Shown piece by piece: positions 8,357-17,241 of a DNA stretch of 64,000 bases (position 1 is its first letter; the number at the start of each line of letters is the position of its first letter). The translations under genes and the position numbers were made by a program. The notes under the pieces are model-generated. The model did no database searches. It was not told the origin of the DNA and saw only the letters and a program-made list of their open reading frames with translations. The DNA comes from Rhodococcus sp. ARC_M5. GTDB taxonomy: Bacteria; Actinomycetota; Actinomycetes; Mycobacteriales; Mycobacteriaceae. The stretch covers positions 124,001 to 188,000 of the forward strand of contig NZ_JALGQE010000008.1 of assembly GCF_022810405.1 (NCBI RefSeq), given 5' to 3'.

Positions 8357-10108
8357 GTGATCACCCGTCTTTCGCAGCTGTTCCTCCGCACCCTTCGCGA
8401 CGACCCGGCCGACGCCGAGGTCGACAGCCACAAGCTGTTGGTTCGCGCCGGTTACGTTCGTCGTATCGCGCCGGGTGTCTACTCCTGGCTGCCGCTCGGA
8501 CTGCGCGTGCTTCGGCAGGTCGAACGCGTCGTGCGTGAAGAAATGAACGCCATCGGTGCGCAGGAGATATCGCTGCCCGCACTGCTGCCGCGCGAGCCCT
8601 ACGAGACCACCAACCGGTGGACCGAATACGGCGACGCGCTGTTCCGCCTGCAGGACCGCAAGGGCAACGACATGCTGCTGGGGCCCACCCACGAAGAGCT
8701 CTTCGCACTGACGGTGAAGGCCGAGTACAACTCGTACAAGGATCTGCCGGTCACGCTGTACCAGATCCAGACCAAGTATCGGGACGAGGAGCGTCCCCGC
8801 GCGGGCATCCTTCGCGGCCGCGAATTCGTCATGAAGGACTCGTACTCCTTCGACATGGACGAGGACGGTCTGAAGAAGTCCTACGACGCCCACCGCGAGG
8901 CATACCAGCGCATCTTCGCCAGGCTCGGCGTCTCGTATGTCATCGTCGCCGCGACGTCGGGTGCCATGGGCGGCAGCGCATCCGAGGAATTCCTGGCCGA
9001 GAGCGACATCGGCGAGGACACCTACGTCCGATGCGTCGAATCGGGTTACGCCGCAAACGTCGAGGCAGTCACCACGCCTGCGCCCGAGCCGCTTCCGATC
9101 GAAGGCCAACCGGCCGCCGTCGACTACGAGACCGGTGAGACTCCGACCATCGCGACGTTGGTCGAATGGGCCAACGGCGCTGATCTGGGCCGCACCGTCA
9201 CCGGGGCCGACACGCTGAAGAACATTCTGCTCAAGGTTCGGGGCGCCGAGGGGGAGTGGGAGCTGTTGGCGATCGGGCTGCCCGGTGACCGCGAGGTGGA
9301 CGAGAAGCGGCTCGAAGCATCGCTCGAGCCCGCCGAGTTCGCTCTGCTGACCGACGCCGACTTCGCTGCCAACCCGTTCCTGGTCAAGGGTTACATCGGA
9401 CCTCGCGGGTTGCAGGCGAACGGAGTTCGCTATCTCGTGGACCCGCGGGTGGTCGACGGCACGTCGTGGATCACCGGCGCGGACGTCAAGGGAAAGCACG
9501 TGGTGAACCTCGTCGCCGGTCGTGACTTCGTTCCCGACGGCACCATCGAAGCGGCCGAGGTGCGGGACGGCGACATGTCTCCCGACGGTCGTGGTCCGCT
9601 GGTCAGTGCACGCGGAATCGAGATCGGGCACATCTTCCAGCTCGGCTACAAGTACACCGACGCGTTCTCGGTCGACGTACTCGGCGAGACCGGTAAGCCC
9701 GTCCGTCTGGTCCAGGGTTCCTACGGAGTCGGTGTCTCTCGTCTGGTCGCTGTGATCGCCGAGCAGATGCACGACGACAAGGGCCTGCGGTGGCCGTCGG
9801 AGGTGGCGCCCGCCGACGTTCACCTGGTGATCGCGAACAAGGACGACGCCGCTCGTGCCGGCGCGGAATCGATTGCGACACAACTCGATACGCAGGGAAT
9901 AGAGGTGCTCTTCGACGATCGCAAGGCCTCGCCGGGAGTGAAATTCAAGGACTCGGAGCTGATCGGTGTTCCACTGGTGGTCGTCCTCGGCCGCGGCTGG
10001 GCCGACGGCAAGGTCGAGATCCGCGATCGCTTCTCCGGTGAGAGCCGCGAACTGGACATCGACTCGGCGGTCGAGGAGATCGTGAAGGCAGTGCGGAACA
10101 CCCCGTAG
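8357..10108 (+). CDS. proS: Prolyl-tRNA synthetase
   Basis: A 583-residue class II aminoacyl-tRNA synthetase that charges tRNA-Pro. It has the bacterial form: N-terminal catalytic part with [19 protein letters not shown] and class II motif 2 around [19 protein letters not shown], then an insertion (editing) domain around 225-385 with the LLKVRG and [10 protein letters not shown] region. Motif 3 lies near [10 protein letters not shown]. The C-terminal anticodon-binding domain spans about 475-583. The length is normal. GTG is the start; no ribosome binding site is seen and the transcript looks leaderless. The position after efpA, with three inserted genes, matches Rv2845c. Confidence 0.97.
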   Translation: MITRLSQLFLRTLRDDPADAEVDSHKLLVRAGYVRRIAPGVYSWLPLGLRVLRQVERVVREEMNAIGAQEISLPALLPREPYETTNRWTEYGDALFRLQDRKGNDMLLGPTHEELFALTVKAEYNSYKDLPVTLYQIQTKYRDEERPRAGILRGREFVMKDSYSFDMDEDGLKKSYDAHREAYQRIFARLGVSYVIVAATSGAMGGSASEEFLAESDIGEDTYVRCVESGYAANVEAVTTPAPEPLPIEGQPAAVDYETGETPTIATLVEWANGADLGRTVTGADTLKNILLKVRGAEGEWELLAIGLPGDREVDEKRLEASLEPAEFALLTDADFAANPFLVKGYIGPRGLQANGVRYLVDPRVVDGTSWITGADVKGKHVVNLVAGRDFVPDGTIEAAEVRDGDMSPDGRGPLVSARGIEIGHIFQLGYKYTDAFSVDVLGETGKPVRLVQGSYGVGVSRLVAVIAEQMHDDKGLRWPSEVAPADVHLVIANKDDAARAGAESIATQLDTQGIEVLFDDRKASPGVKFKDSELIGVPLVVVLGRGWADGKVEIRDRFSGESRELDIDSAVEEIVKAVRNTP

Positions 10109-10183
10109 AACAGTCCGTCGATCTCTCTGCGCGGTCGTGTACCCGCTGGTAGCTTCGGGTCAACGACTAGGAGAGGTCACACC

Positions 10184-11908
10184 GTGGCTCAGTATGCGCT
10201 GTTCGATCCGACAACGTTCGATCCCGCCGAGCTCGACGAGGAATCTCGCCGGCAACTGCGTGCATTGATCGAGTGGTTCGAGAGTCGCGGCAAAGGCAGG
10301 CTCTTGGCGGACGACCTCGACGGCGTCTGGCCCGCCGACTTCCTCGAATTCGTCGCCGAGCAGAAGTTGTTCGCAACGTTCTCCACGCCCGCCGCCTTCG
10401 CCGATGGTGTGCCGAACACGCGGTGGGACGCTGCACGCAATGCCGCGCTCAGCGAGATTCTCGGGTTCTACGGTCTGGCGTACTGGTACACCTGGCAGGT
10501 CACGGTCCTCGGTCTCGGCCCGATCTGGATGAGCGCCAACGACGACGCCAAGCGGCGCGCAGCGACCGAACTGAACCGCGGCGGAGTGATGGCCTTCGGC
10601 CTGTCCGAGCGGGCGCACGGTGCCGACGTGTACTCCACCGACATGCTGTTGACGCCCTCGACCGATGACGCGGACGTCGAGTTCACCGCGTCGGGGGAGA
10701 AGTACTACATCGGAAACGGCAACGTGGCAGGCATGGTGTCGGTGTTCGGTCGACGCACCGACATCGAGGGGCCCGATTCGTACGTCTTCTTCGTGGCCGA
10801 CAGTGGGCACCCGGCCTATCGACTCCGCGACAGCGTCGTGCACGGTCAGATGTACGTCAGCACGTTCTCGCTCGAGAACTACCCCGTCCGCAAGCAGGAC
10901 ATCCTGCACACCGGGGCCGATGCTTTCTCGGCGGCACTGAACACGGTCAACGTCGGCAAGTTCAATCTCTGTACCGGTTCGATCGGGATCTGCGAGCACG
11001 CGTTCTACGAGGCGATCACGCACGCCAACAACAGGATCCTCTACGGAAATCGCGTCACCGACTTTCCGCACGTGCGCAGCGCATTCGTCGACGGTTACTC
11101 GCGCCTGATCGCGATGAAGCTCTTCAGCGCCCGGGCGGTGGACTACTTCCGCGCTGCCGGACCAGAGGACCGGCGCTACCTGCTGTTCAATCCGATGACC
11201 AAGGCCAAGGTCACCTCGGAGGGCGAAACCGTCGTCCGGCTGTTGCACGACGTCATCGCAGCCAAGGGGTACGAGAAGAACACCTACTTCCGCGAGGCCG
11301 CCCAGTTGATCGGAACGCTTCCCAAGCTCGAGGGCACCGTGCACGTCAACGTTGCACTCATGCTCAAGTTCATGCCTGCGTACATGTTCTCGCCTACCGA
11401 CTACCCCGACGTCGGCACTCGGACCGAGCCGGTGGACGACAGTTTCTTCTTCGCTCAAGGCCCGGCCAGAGGTGCGAGCTCGGTGCGCTTCCACGACTGG
11501 AATCCGGTGTATCAGAAGCATTCCGGCACACCCAACGTCGGACGGTTCTACGAGCAGGCGCAGGCGTTCAGGACATTTCTCGCCGAGTGCGCGCCCGACG
11601 AAGCGCAGCAGAAGGACCTCGACTTCCTGCTCGTGGTGGGTCACCTGTTCTCGCTCGTCGTCTACGGTCACCTCCTGCTCGAGCAGGCCGACGAGATCTC
11701 GACCGAGATGATGGACCAGATCTTCGATTTCCAGATCAGGGACTTCTCGGGTTACGCCGTCGCGCTGTACGGAAAGCCGTCGTCGACCGCGGCGCAACAA
11801 CAATGGGCGCTCGATGCCATTCGTAAGCCGGTGGTCGATGAGGGCCGTTTCGAGACGGTCTGGGACGAGGTCGTCACCTACGACGGTCGGTACGAGATGC
11901 GTCCCTAG
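10184..11908 (+). CDS. Acyl-CoA dehydrogenase family protein
   Basis: A 574-residue flavoprotein-type enzyme. The middle carries GVMAFGLSERAHGADVYSTDM and YYIGNGNVAGMVSVFGR, equivalent to the FAD/substrate-binding beta domain of acyl-CoA dehydrogenases. This is followed by a helical C domain with FNLCTGSIGICEHAFYEA. It is longer than short-chain enzymes (about 380 aa) and resembles the large actinobacterial FadE-like branch. The start is GTG with an AGGAGAGG ribosome site 7 nt upstream. It is convergent with the TetR gene across 3 bp. The substrate is unknown; fatty acid or lipid catabolism is inferred. Confidence 0.8.
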   Translation: MAQYALFDPTTFDPAELDEESRRQLRALIEWFESRGKGRLLADDLDGVWPADFLEFVAEQKLFATFSTPAAFADGVPNTRWDAARNAALSEILGFYGLAYWYTWQVTVLGLGPIWMSANDDAKRRAATELNRGGVMAFGLSERAHGADVYSTDMLLTPSTDDADVEFTASGEKYYIGNGNVAGMVSVFGRRTDIEGPDSYVFFVADSGHPAYRLRDSVVHGQMYVSTFSLENYPVRKQDILHTGADAFSAALNTVNVGKFNLCTGSIGICEHAFYEAITHANNRILYGNRVTDFPHVRSAFVDGYSRLIAMKLFSARAVDYFRAAGPEDRRYLLFNPMTKAKVTSEGETVVRLLHDVIAAKGYEKNTYFREAAQLIGTLPKLEGTVHVNVALMLKFMPAYMFSPTDYPDVGTRTEPVDDSFFFAQGPARGASSVRFHDWNPVYQKHSGTPNVGRFYEQAQAFRTFLAECAPDEAQQKDLDFLLVVGHLFSLVVYGHLLLEQADEISTEMMDQIFDFQIRDFSGYAVALYGKPSSTAAQQQWALDAIRKPVVDEGRFETVWDEVVTYDGRYEMRP

Positions 11909-11911
11909 TCG

Positions 11912-12526
11912 TCACAGCTGTCCGGAATCGGCTGGAACGAGCGTGGTTCCGAACGCGCACATCGTCATCTCGTGCAGTCCGGCGCTGTCCTCCGGATGCT
12001 CCGGTGCCTGCATCGATATCAAGACGTTGAGCAGCATTCCGTGCGCGATGAACTGTCGAGCCTGATCTTCCGAACACTCGGTTCCGTTGCGGATCTGGCT
12101 GTAGATCGCGCCCATTCCTTCTCGTGCCTGGCGGCCGATCTCGGGCACCGCGCCTGCGCCGAATCCGTGCATCATGACCATCAGCAGGTCGCGATCGGCC
12201 ACCAGATCCGCGTAGGCAGAGCCGAGATTCGCCCAGGTGCTGTCGTCCTCGGGATCGAGCGGGCCCGCCGCCAGCACGGCATCGAACGCAGCCATGATGC
12301 CGTCGATGGAGCGTTGGAACACCAGGCGAAACAATTCGACCTTGGTGCCGAACATGCGGACCACGTACGGCTGAGAGACCCCTGCTTCCCTTGCGACCGC
12401 ATCGGTACTGGTGCCCGCGTAGCCCCCGCGTGCGAACGCTCGCATTGCCGCGTCGAGGACGAGCTCTCGGCGGTCGGCCGCATCCATCCGGGTGGCTCTG
12501 GGCTTGGGTGCTGACGTGTCGGACAT
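11912..12526 (-). CDS. TetR family transcriptional repressor (probable regulator of the divergent exporter)
   Basis: A 204-residue one-component regulator. Residues about 18-65 form the TetR DNA-binding domain (RRELVLDAAMRAFARGGYAGTSTDAVAREAGVS, with recognition helix near QPYVVRMFGTKVELF). The rest is the helical ligand and dimer domain. It is divergent from a DHA2 exporter gene with only 83 bp between the starts. That gap holds a perfect 6-4-6 palindrome that overlaps the -10-like TAACCT (12538-12533) of this gene, which is 6 nt from its ATG. Autorepression and repression of the exporter are the natural inference. Confidence 0.88.
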   Translation of the reverse strand: MSDTSAPKPRATRMDAADRRELVLDAAMRAFARGGYAGTSTDAVAREAGVSQPYVVRMFGTKVELFRLVFQRSIDGIMAAFDAVLAAGPLDPEDDSTWANLGSAYADLVADRDLLMVMMHGFGAGAVPEIGRQAREGMGAIYSQIRNGTECSEDQARQFIAHGMLLNVLISMQAPEHPEDSAGLHEMTMCAFGTTLVPADSGQL

Positions 12527-12527
12527 G

Positions 12528-12585
12528 TTGACAGGTTATCAGTCGATAACTTACGGTGCTCGAATAAGTAATCATTCGATGCTTA
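12528..12585. promoter_or_regulatory. TetR operator and divergent promoter
   Basis: A perfect inverted repeat GTTATC-AGTC-GATAAC (12535-12550) sits just after TTGACA (12528-12533), a consensus -35 for the exporter gene, and before TACGGT (12552-12557), a possible -10 with 18 bp spacing. On the other strand it overlaps TAACCT, the -10-like hexamer of the TetR gene. A second imperfect repeat, TAAGTA (12565-12570) and TGCTTA (12580-12585), lies downstream. A repressor bound at the first site would block both promoters. Confidence 0.7.
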
Positions 12586-12609
12586 CAAGCCCGAGACGGG
12601 ACGGCCACA

Positions 12610-14064
12610 ATGACCGCTACAGCCTCTCCACCTGCAGTGCAGCCCGCCAATCGGAACGTTCCCGTGTGGCTCGGCATCCTCGCAGCATCCCTGCCGATGT
12701 TCATGGCAACACTCGACAATCTGGTGATGACCAGCGCGCTACCGGTCATTCAGCAGGATCTGAACGCGTCGGTCGGCCAGCTGCAGTGGTTCCTCAACGC
12801 CTACACCCTGAGCTTCGCCACGTTCATGCTCACAGCGGCGACGCTCGGCGACAGATGGGGCAGACGCACGGTGTTCCTCGGCGGGATCACCGTTTTCACT
12901 GCCGCCTCGGTGGCCAGCGCGCTCGCTGCGAGCCCAGCGATGCTCATCGCGGCGCGGGCCGTGCAAGGAATCGGTGCCGCCGCGATCATGCCGTTGTCCC
13001 TTGCGCTGCTCGCCGCGGTGGTGCCGGTGGGCAAGCGCGCGATGGCAATCGGGATCTGGGGTGGAGTCTCCGGACTCGGCGTCGCGCTGGGGCCGGTGGT
13101 CGGCGGAGCCGTCGTCGACGGAATTTCCTGGCAGGCGATCTTCTGGATCAACGTTCCGGTGGCCCTCGTCGCAGTTCCGCTGGCGTACGTCGCGCTGAAG
13201 GAAACAGCAGGCCGCATCCAACCGCTCGATCTGCCCGGCGTGGTCCTCGCAGGCGGCGGTGTCTTCCTTCTGGTGTGGGCGGTGGTTCACGGCAACGACG
13301 ACGGGTGGGCGTCGGCCACGGTGCTCGCCGGCTTCATCGGCTCGGCGGTGCTGCTCGTCGCCTTCGTTCTGCGTGCATCGCGCACCAGGCACTCGGTGTT
13401 GCCGCTTGCGCTCTTTCGTTCGCGCAGCTTCACCATCGCCAACATCATTGGAATCACGTTCTCGCTCGGCATGTTCGGGGCTGTGTTCCTCCTCGCGCAA
13501 TACCTTCAGATCGTGATGAACTACACGCCGTTCCAGGCAGGCCTACGCACGTTGCCGTGGACTGCGGCACCGATGGTGGTCGCACCGATCGCAGGTGTGC
13601 TCGCCGAGCGCGTCGGGCTGCGTGGACTGTTGGTCGCCGGCTTGTCGCTGCAGTCGGTCTCGCTCGTGTGGATGGCGCTGATTCTGGGCCCCGACACCGA
13701 GTATCCGTCGATGGTCCCGGCGCTGCTGATGGCCGGAGTGGGCATGGGACTGACGTTCGCTCCGTCCGCCACCGCAGTGCTGCGGGACATGAAGGACGAC
13801 GATCACGCCACCGCGAGCAGTGCGAACTCCACTGTGCGAGAGGTGGGTATCGCACTCGGCATCGCAGTACTGACAGCGGTGTTCATCGGGGCCGGTGGAT
13901 CACTGACGCCCACCGGTTACACCGACGCCTTGGCACCCGCTCTGCTCGTCGGCGCAGGCGCAGTGGCGATCGGACTGGTGGCGGCGCTGTTCATGCCGGG
14001 GCGTTCCGTCGGACCGGTGGAAGCGCTCACGGTTGGCCGGGAAATGCCGTCGACGACGGACTGA
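12610..14064 (+). CDS. DHA2 family MFS multidrug exporter
   Basis: A 484-residue, 14-helix major facilitator transporter. TM1 contains MFMATLDNLVMTSALP, typical of DHA2 drug exporters; motif A is LGDRWGRRTVF. Motif C is around WGGVSGLGVALGPVVGGAVVDGISWQAIFWINVPVA. The ATG start has a GGGACGG ribosome site. Its divergent TetR neighbour and shared palindrome indicate inducible efflux. The 3' end overlaps the convergent DUF4439 gene by 38 bp. With the acyl-CoA dehydrogenase it forms an insertion between proS and the Rv2844-like gene relative to M. tuberculosis. Confidence 0.9.
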   Translation: MTATASPPAVQPANRNVPVWLGILAASLPMFMATLDNLVMTSALPVIQQDLNASVGQLQWFLNAYTLSFATFMLTAATLGDRWGRRTVFLGGITVFTAASVASALAASPAMLIAARAVQGIGAAAIMPLSLALLAAVVPVGKRAMAIGIWGGVSGLGVALGPVVGGAVVDGISWQAIFWINVPVALVAVPLAYVALKETAGRIQPLDLPGVVLAGGGVFLLVWAVVHGNDDGWASATVLAGFIGSAVLLVAFVLRASRTRHSVLPLALFRSRSFTIANIIGITFSLGMFGAVFLLAQYLQIVMNYTPFQAGLRTLPWTAAPMVVAPIAGVLAERVGLRGLLVAGLSLQSVSLVWMALILGPDTEYPSMVPALLMAGVGMGLTFAPSATAVLRDMKDDDHATASSANSTVREVGIALGIAVLTAVFIGAGGSLTPTGYTDALAPALLVGAGAVAIGLVAALFMPGRSVGPVEALTVGREMPSTTD

Positions 14065-14467
14065 CGCCCAGAATCTGCTGCCACGTCGCGAGGCGAACCG
14101 CGGCGTCGGTCAGTGCCTGCACCCCCATCTCGCGAGTGGCTCCGGACTGGCTGCGTTCGATCAGCGAACGCCACGCGATACTCGTGTCGATCTCGGCCTG
14201 CGCGGCCAACTGCGCAGCCGAGATCGCGTCGGTCACGGGAAACGGGGACGCATACGCCGGATCGGGCAGCGGCACAGAAACGCTCGCCGCCTGAAGGGCG
14301 TCGATCGTCGAATCTCGACGCGCGCGATGGGCAGCGGTGTTCGACGCCACCACCTCGGCGCGCGTGGGGTTGGAGAACGCCGCCACGACGCCGTAGGCGA
14401 ACACCGCCGCATATTCGGCGTGGAGTGCATCGACGAGGCCTTGCTGTTCCGGACCGAGATCGCTCAT
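14027..14467 (-). CDS. DUF4439 (ferritin-like) small protein, Rv2844-like
   Basis: A 146-residue helical, alanine-rich protein. It carries [21 protein letters not shown], with acidic and histidine residues (EQQ, HAEY) spaced as in the ferritin-like four-helix DUF4439 group. The start ATG 14467 overlaps the upstream lipoprotein stop (ATGA), so translation is coupled; the frame extends ten codons further but those overlap the neighbour. The position before rimP on the opposite strand equals Rv2844 in M. tuberculosis. The function is unknown; a role together with the lipoprotein at the cell surface is inference. Confidence 0.75.
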   Translation of the reverse strand: MSDLGPEQQGLVDALHAEYAAVFAYGVVAAFSNPTRAEVVASNTAAHRARRDSTIDALQAASVSVPLPDPAYASPFPVTDAISAAQLAAQAEIDTSIAWRSLIERSQSGATREMGVQALTDAAVRLATWQQILGVSPSSTAFPGQP

Positions 14468-14967
14468 GCCAGCACCACCAGGGCCGAGACCGTGCACGAA
14501 GCGCTGATCGAACCGAGAAGGCCGGCCCGGTAACCGCTTTCGTTACGAGCCGCATTCGCTGCACTGTCGGCAGAGGAGGTCAACATCTCCCGCACGGCCG
14601 CGAGATCGGGCGGCGGCGTCGTGGGAGCGGGCGTTGTGGTGCTCGCAGTAGTGGACGTACCGGTCGAGGCACCGGTGGCGCGGGCGATCTCGGTTTCGAG
14701 CGCATCGGCGTGCTCGGTCCGTTGCGCCGCAACGATCCCCAGTGCGGCTGCGTAATCGGCGATCACCGTCGCTGCCGCGGTGGCATCCGCCGCATCCGCG
14801 CGGGCAGCGCGCAACTGCGCGGTCAGGGTATCGAGGGCAGGACCCGAGATCGTCTCCTGGCCACAGGCCGCAACACTCGACACGGTGGCCGCGGACAGAG
14901 CGGCCACACCGGCGAGTCGGAACAGCCCACGGCGACTGAGCGCGAAGGGGACGGTCGGCGTTGGCAC
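14464..14967 (-). CDS. Tat-type lipoprotein, Rv2843-like
   Basis: A 167-residue alanine-rich protein. The N-terminus has a twin-arginine motif SRRGLFR (residues 11-17), a hydrophobic run and a lipobox VAAC with C35 as the predicted lipidated residue. This suggests Tat export and membrane anchoring. The mature part is a helical segment, a Thr/Pro linker ([15 protein letters not shown]) and a closing helical part with a hydrophobic end. The next gene overlaps by 4 bp. Its equivalent in M. tuberculosis is Rv2843. The function is unknown. The start could also lie slightly downstream, but the signal would then be lost. Confidence 0.72.
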   Translation of the reverse strand: MPTPTVPFALSRRGLFRLAGVAALSAATVSSVAACGQETISGPALDTLTAQLRAARADAADATAAATVIADYAAALGIVAAQRTEHADALETEIARATGASTGTSTTASTTTPAPTTPPPDLAAVREMLTSSADSAANAARNESGYRAGLLGSISASCTVSALVVLA

Positions 14968-15135
14968 TCCGATATCGTGCCAGACCGCAGCGCTTGCACT
15001 CGCCGTGCCCGTGTGTCGCGTCGGCCGATCGTGGTCACGAGCACTGTCTGCGGGGCGGTAGGCTGTTGGTTCACCAAACGCAGTCCGGCTGCCCTACGCC
15101 GGGTCGCCCACAACTACACACGAGGAGTTCGCGAC

Positions 15136-15711
15136 ATGCCTGTTCCGTCCAAGGAAAGGGTTGTCGAACTGCTCGCCGACCTCGTTCGAGATCAGGGTTA
15201 CGACCTCGAGGACGTGAACGTGGTCGCCGCAGGAAAGCACAGTGCAGTGCGCATCATGGTCGATCGCGAAGAGGGAATCGACCTCGACGCGCTCCCGGAA
15301 CTGAGCCGCGAGATCTCGGATGCCTTCGATGCCGTGACGGATTTCGGGGAAGCGCCCTACACGTTGGAAGTCACCACCCCCGGAATCGATCGCCCGCTGA
15401 CCGAGGCACGGCATTGGCGTCGGGCCCGCGGGCGCAAGGTGCGTGTCGAACTCGCCGACGGCAAGTTCGACGGTCGCGTCGGTGTCCTCGACGGCGATTC
15501 GGTGACCGTGGTGGTCAAGGAGAAAGGCATTCTGTCGACGCGGTCGGTCGCGCTTGCCGATGTTGTGAAAGCTGTTGTGCAGGTTGAGTTCTTGCGTCCC
15601 AGCGCTGAGGAGATGGACCTGGCGGGTGGTGTGGTCGGCAGTCGGCCGTCGCCCGCGAACACCGATGAGATCGTGGATGTGGAAGCACCGGAAGAAGGGT
15701 CGGACAAGTGA
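15136..15711 (+). CDS. rimP: Ribosome maturation factor RimP
   Basis: A 191-residue factor for 30S subunit assembly. The N-terminal domain (about 1-85) holds [21 protein letters not shown] and [18 protein letters not shown]; the C-terminal SH3-like domain follows with [25 protein letters not shown]. The end carries an acidic tail (EAPEEGSDK). The start ATG 15136 has CGAGGAG nearby and gives the normal length; the frame is open upstream but that stretch overlaps unrelated genes on the other strand. It overlaps nusA by 4 bp (GTGA) and starts the rimP-nusA-ylxR-infB group, as in most actinobacteria. Confidence 0.95.
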   Translation: MPVPSKERVVELLADLVRDQGYDLEDVNVVAAGKHSAVRIMVDREEGIDLDALPELSREISDAFDAVTDFGEAPYTLEVTTPGIDRPLTEARHWRRARGRKVRVELADGKFDGRVGVLDGDSVTVVVKEKGILSTRSVALADVVKAVVQVEFLRPSAEEMDLAGGVVGSRPSPANTDEIVDVEAPEEGSDK

Positions 15712-16715
15712 ATATCGACATTGCCGCATTGCGTGCCATCGAGGCGGACAAGGGAATTCCGATCGAGATGGTGATCTCGACGATTCAGACCGCATTGCTG
15801 ACGGCCTACCGGCACACCGAAGGGCACCAGTCCAACGCGTGGATCGACGTCGATCGCAAGACCGGATCCGTTCGGGTGATGGCCAAGGAGCTCGACGCCG
15901 ACGGCAATCTGATCTCCGAGTGGGACGACACCCCCGAGGGCTTCGGACGAATTGCAGCGACCACGGCGCGCCAGGTCATTCTGCAACGCCTACGCGACGC
16001 CGAGCACGAGCGTTCGTTCGGCGAGTACTCCACGCACGAGGGTGAGATCGTCAACGGTGTCATTCAGCGCGACACGCGCGCCAACGCCAAGGGCACGGTC
16101 ATCGTCCGCATCGGCAGTGACGCCAACGGTGCCGACGGCCTCCTCCCACCCGCCGAGCAGGTGCCGGGCGAAAGTTACGAGCACGGCGAGCGCATCAAGT
16201 GTTACGTCGTCGGAGTCGCCCGGGGCAATCGCGGCCCGCAGATCACCCTCTCGCGCACCCATCCGAATCTGGTGCGCAAGTTGTTCGCCCTCGAGGTGCC
16301 CGAGATCGCCGACGGTTCGGTCGACATCGTGGCAGTGGCCCGCGAGTCGGGGCACCGCTCGAAGATCGCCGTCGCGTCCACCGTGTCCGGTCTCAACGCC
16401 AAGGGCGCCTGCATCGGACCGATGGGTCAGCGCGTGCGCAACGTGATGAGCGAACTGGCGGGCGAGAAGATCGACATCATCGACTTCGACGAGGACCCGG
16501 CCACGTTCGTCGGGAATGCTCTCTCCCCCTCGAAGGTTGTCTCGGTGACGGTGGTCGACGCCGTTGCACGGGCGGCCCGTGTCGTGGTTCCCGAGTACCA
16601 GCTCTCCTTGGCAATCGGCAAGGAAGGGCAAAACGCGCGACTGGCCGCTCGATTGACCGGTTGGCGTATCGACATCCGCAGCGATGCGGCGGCACCCGAG
16701 ACGACCAGCGCGTAG
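15708..16715 (+). CDS. nusA: Transcription termination/antitermination factor NusA
   Basis: A 335-residue RNA polymerase-associated factor that modulates pausing, termination and antitermination. The N-terminal polymerase-binding domain (1-105) is followed by an S1 domain (about 110-190). Two KH domains follow, with [18 protein letters not shown] and [19 protein letters not shown] as the GxxG-type loops. It lacks the C-terminal acidic repeats of E. coli NusA, as is usual in actinobacteria. The GTG start overlaps rimP. Confidence 0.97.
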   Translation: MNIDIAALRAIEADKGIPIEMVISTIQTALLTAYRHTEGHQSNAWIDVDRKTGSVRVMAKELDADGNLISEWDDTPEGFGRIAATTARQVILQRLRDAEHERSFGEYSTHEGEIVNGVIQRDTRANAKGTVIVRIGSDANGADGLLPPAEQVPGESYEHGERIKCYVVGVARGNRGPQITLSRTHPNLVRKLFALEVPEIADGSVDIVAVARESGHRSKIAVASTVSGLNAKGACIGPMGQRVRNVMSELAGEKIDIIDFDEDPATFVGNALSPSKVVSVTVVDAVARAARVVVPEYQLSLAIGKEGQNARLAARLTGWRIDIRSDAAAPETTSA

Positions 16716-16811
16716 GGCCGGAATGCGGAGTTCGAGGCAATACAGCGGTAGAGTGGTCGATGGTTCGGTAACGACCTCTCCGCCCAGGGGTATGAACGCG
16801 AGAATCCGGTA

Positions 16812-17144
16812 GTGACAAGCCGGCCGATTCGCACATGCGTCGGGTGCAGGGAGCGAGTGCCGGCCACCGATCTGTTGAGGATCGTGGTTCGAGAAGCTGG
16901 TTCGCACGAATTCGCTCTCGTCCCCGACGTCCGGCATTCGATGTCCGGCCGTGGTGCGTGGTTGCACTACAGCCGAGAGTGCCTGCACAATGCGGAACGA
17001 CGCCGAGTCTTCGGTCGTGCGTTTCGGATATCGGGAAATGTGGAATCGTCCGCAGTGGCAGTCGTGCTCGACGAGTACGAGAAGCTGCAGGCCGAGGTCA
17101 CGACAAGAGCAACACCCGTCGACAAGAACAGGCAACAGCACTGA
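16812..17144 (+). CDS. ylxR: YlxR family RNA-binding protein (DUF448)
   Basis: A 110-residue protein with the family signature RTCVGCRERVPATDLLRIV (residues 7-25) and GRGAWLHYSRECLHNAERRRVFGRAFR. It is a predicted nucleic-acid-binding protein encoded between nusA and infB across actinobacteria and firmicutes; roles as an RNase P or nucleoid-associated factor have been proposed for homologues. The start is GTG. A 96-bp gap separates it from nusA. The C-terminal tail is polar and short. Confidence 0.9.
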   Translation: MTSRPIRTCVGCRERVPATDLLRIVVREAGSHEFALVPDVRHSMSGRGAWLHYSRECLHNAERRRVFGRAFRISGNVESSAVAVVLDEYEKLQAEVTTRATPVDKNRQQH

Positions 17145-17241
17145 TGAGCACACCGTGAAGCACCAACGATGAACGTCCATCGGAGATAACCCGAGGTCGT
17201 GCGGGCACCAAGCCTCGCTCGGCCTCTCAGTGAGGAGAGCA

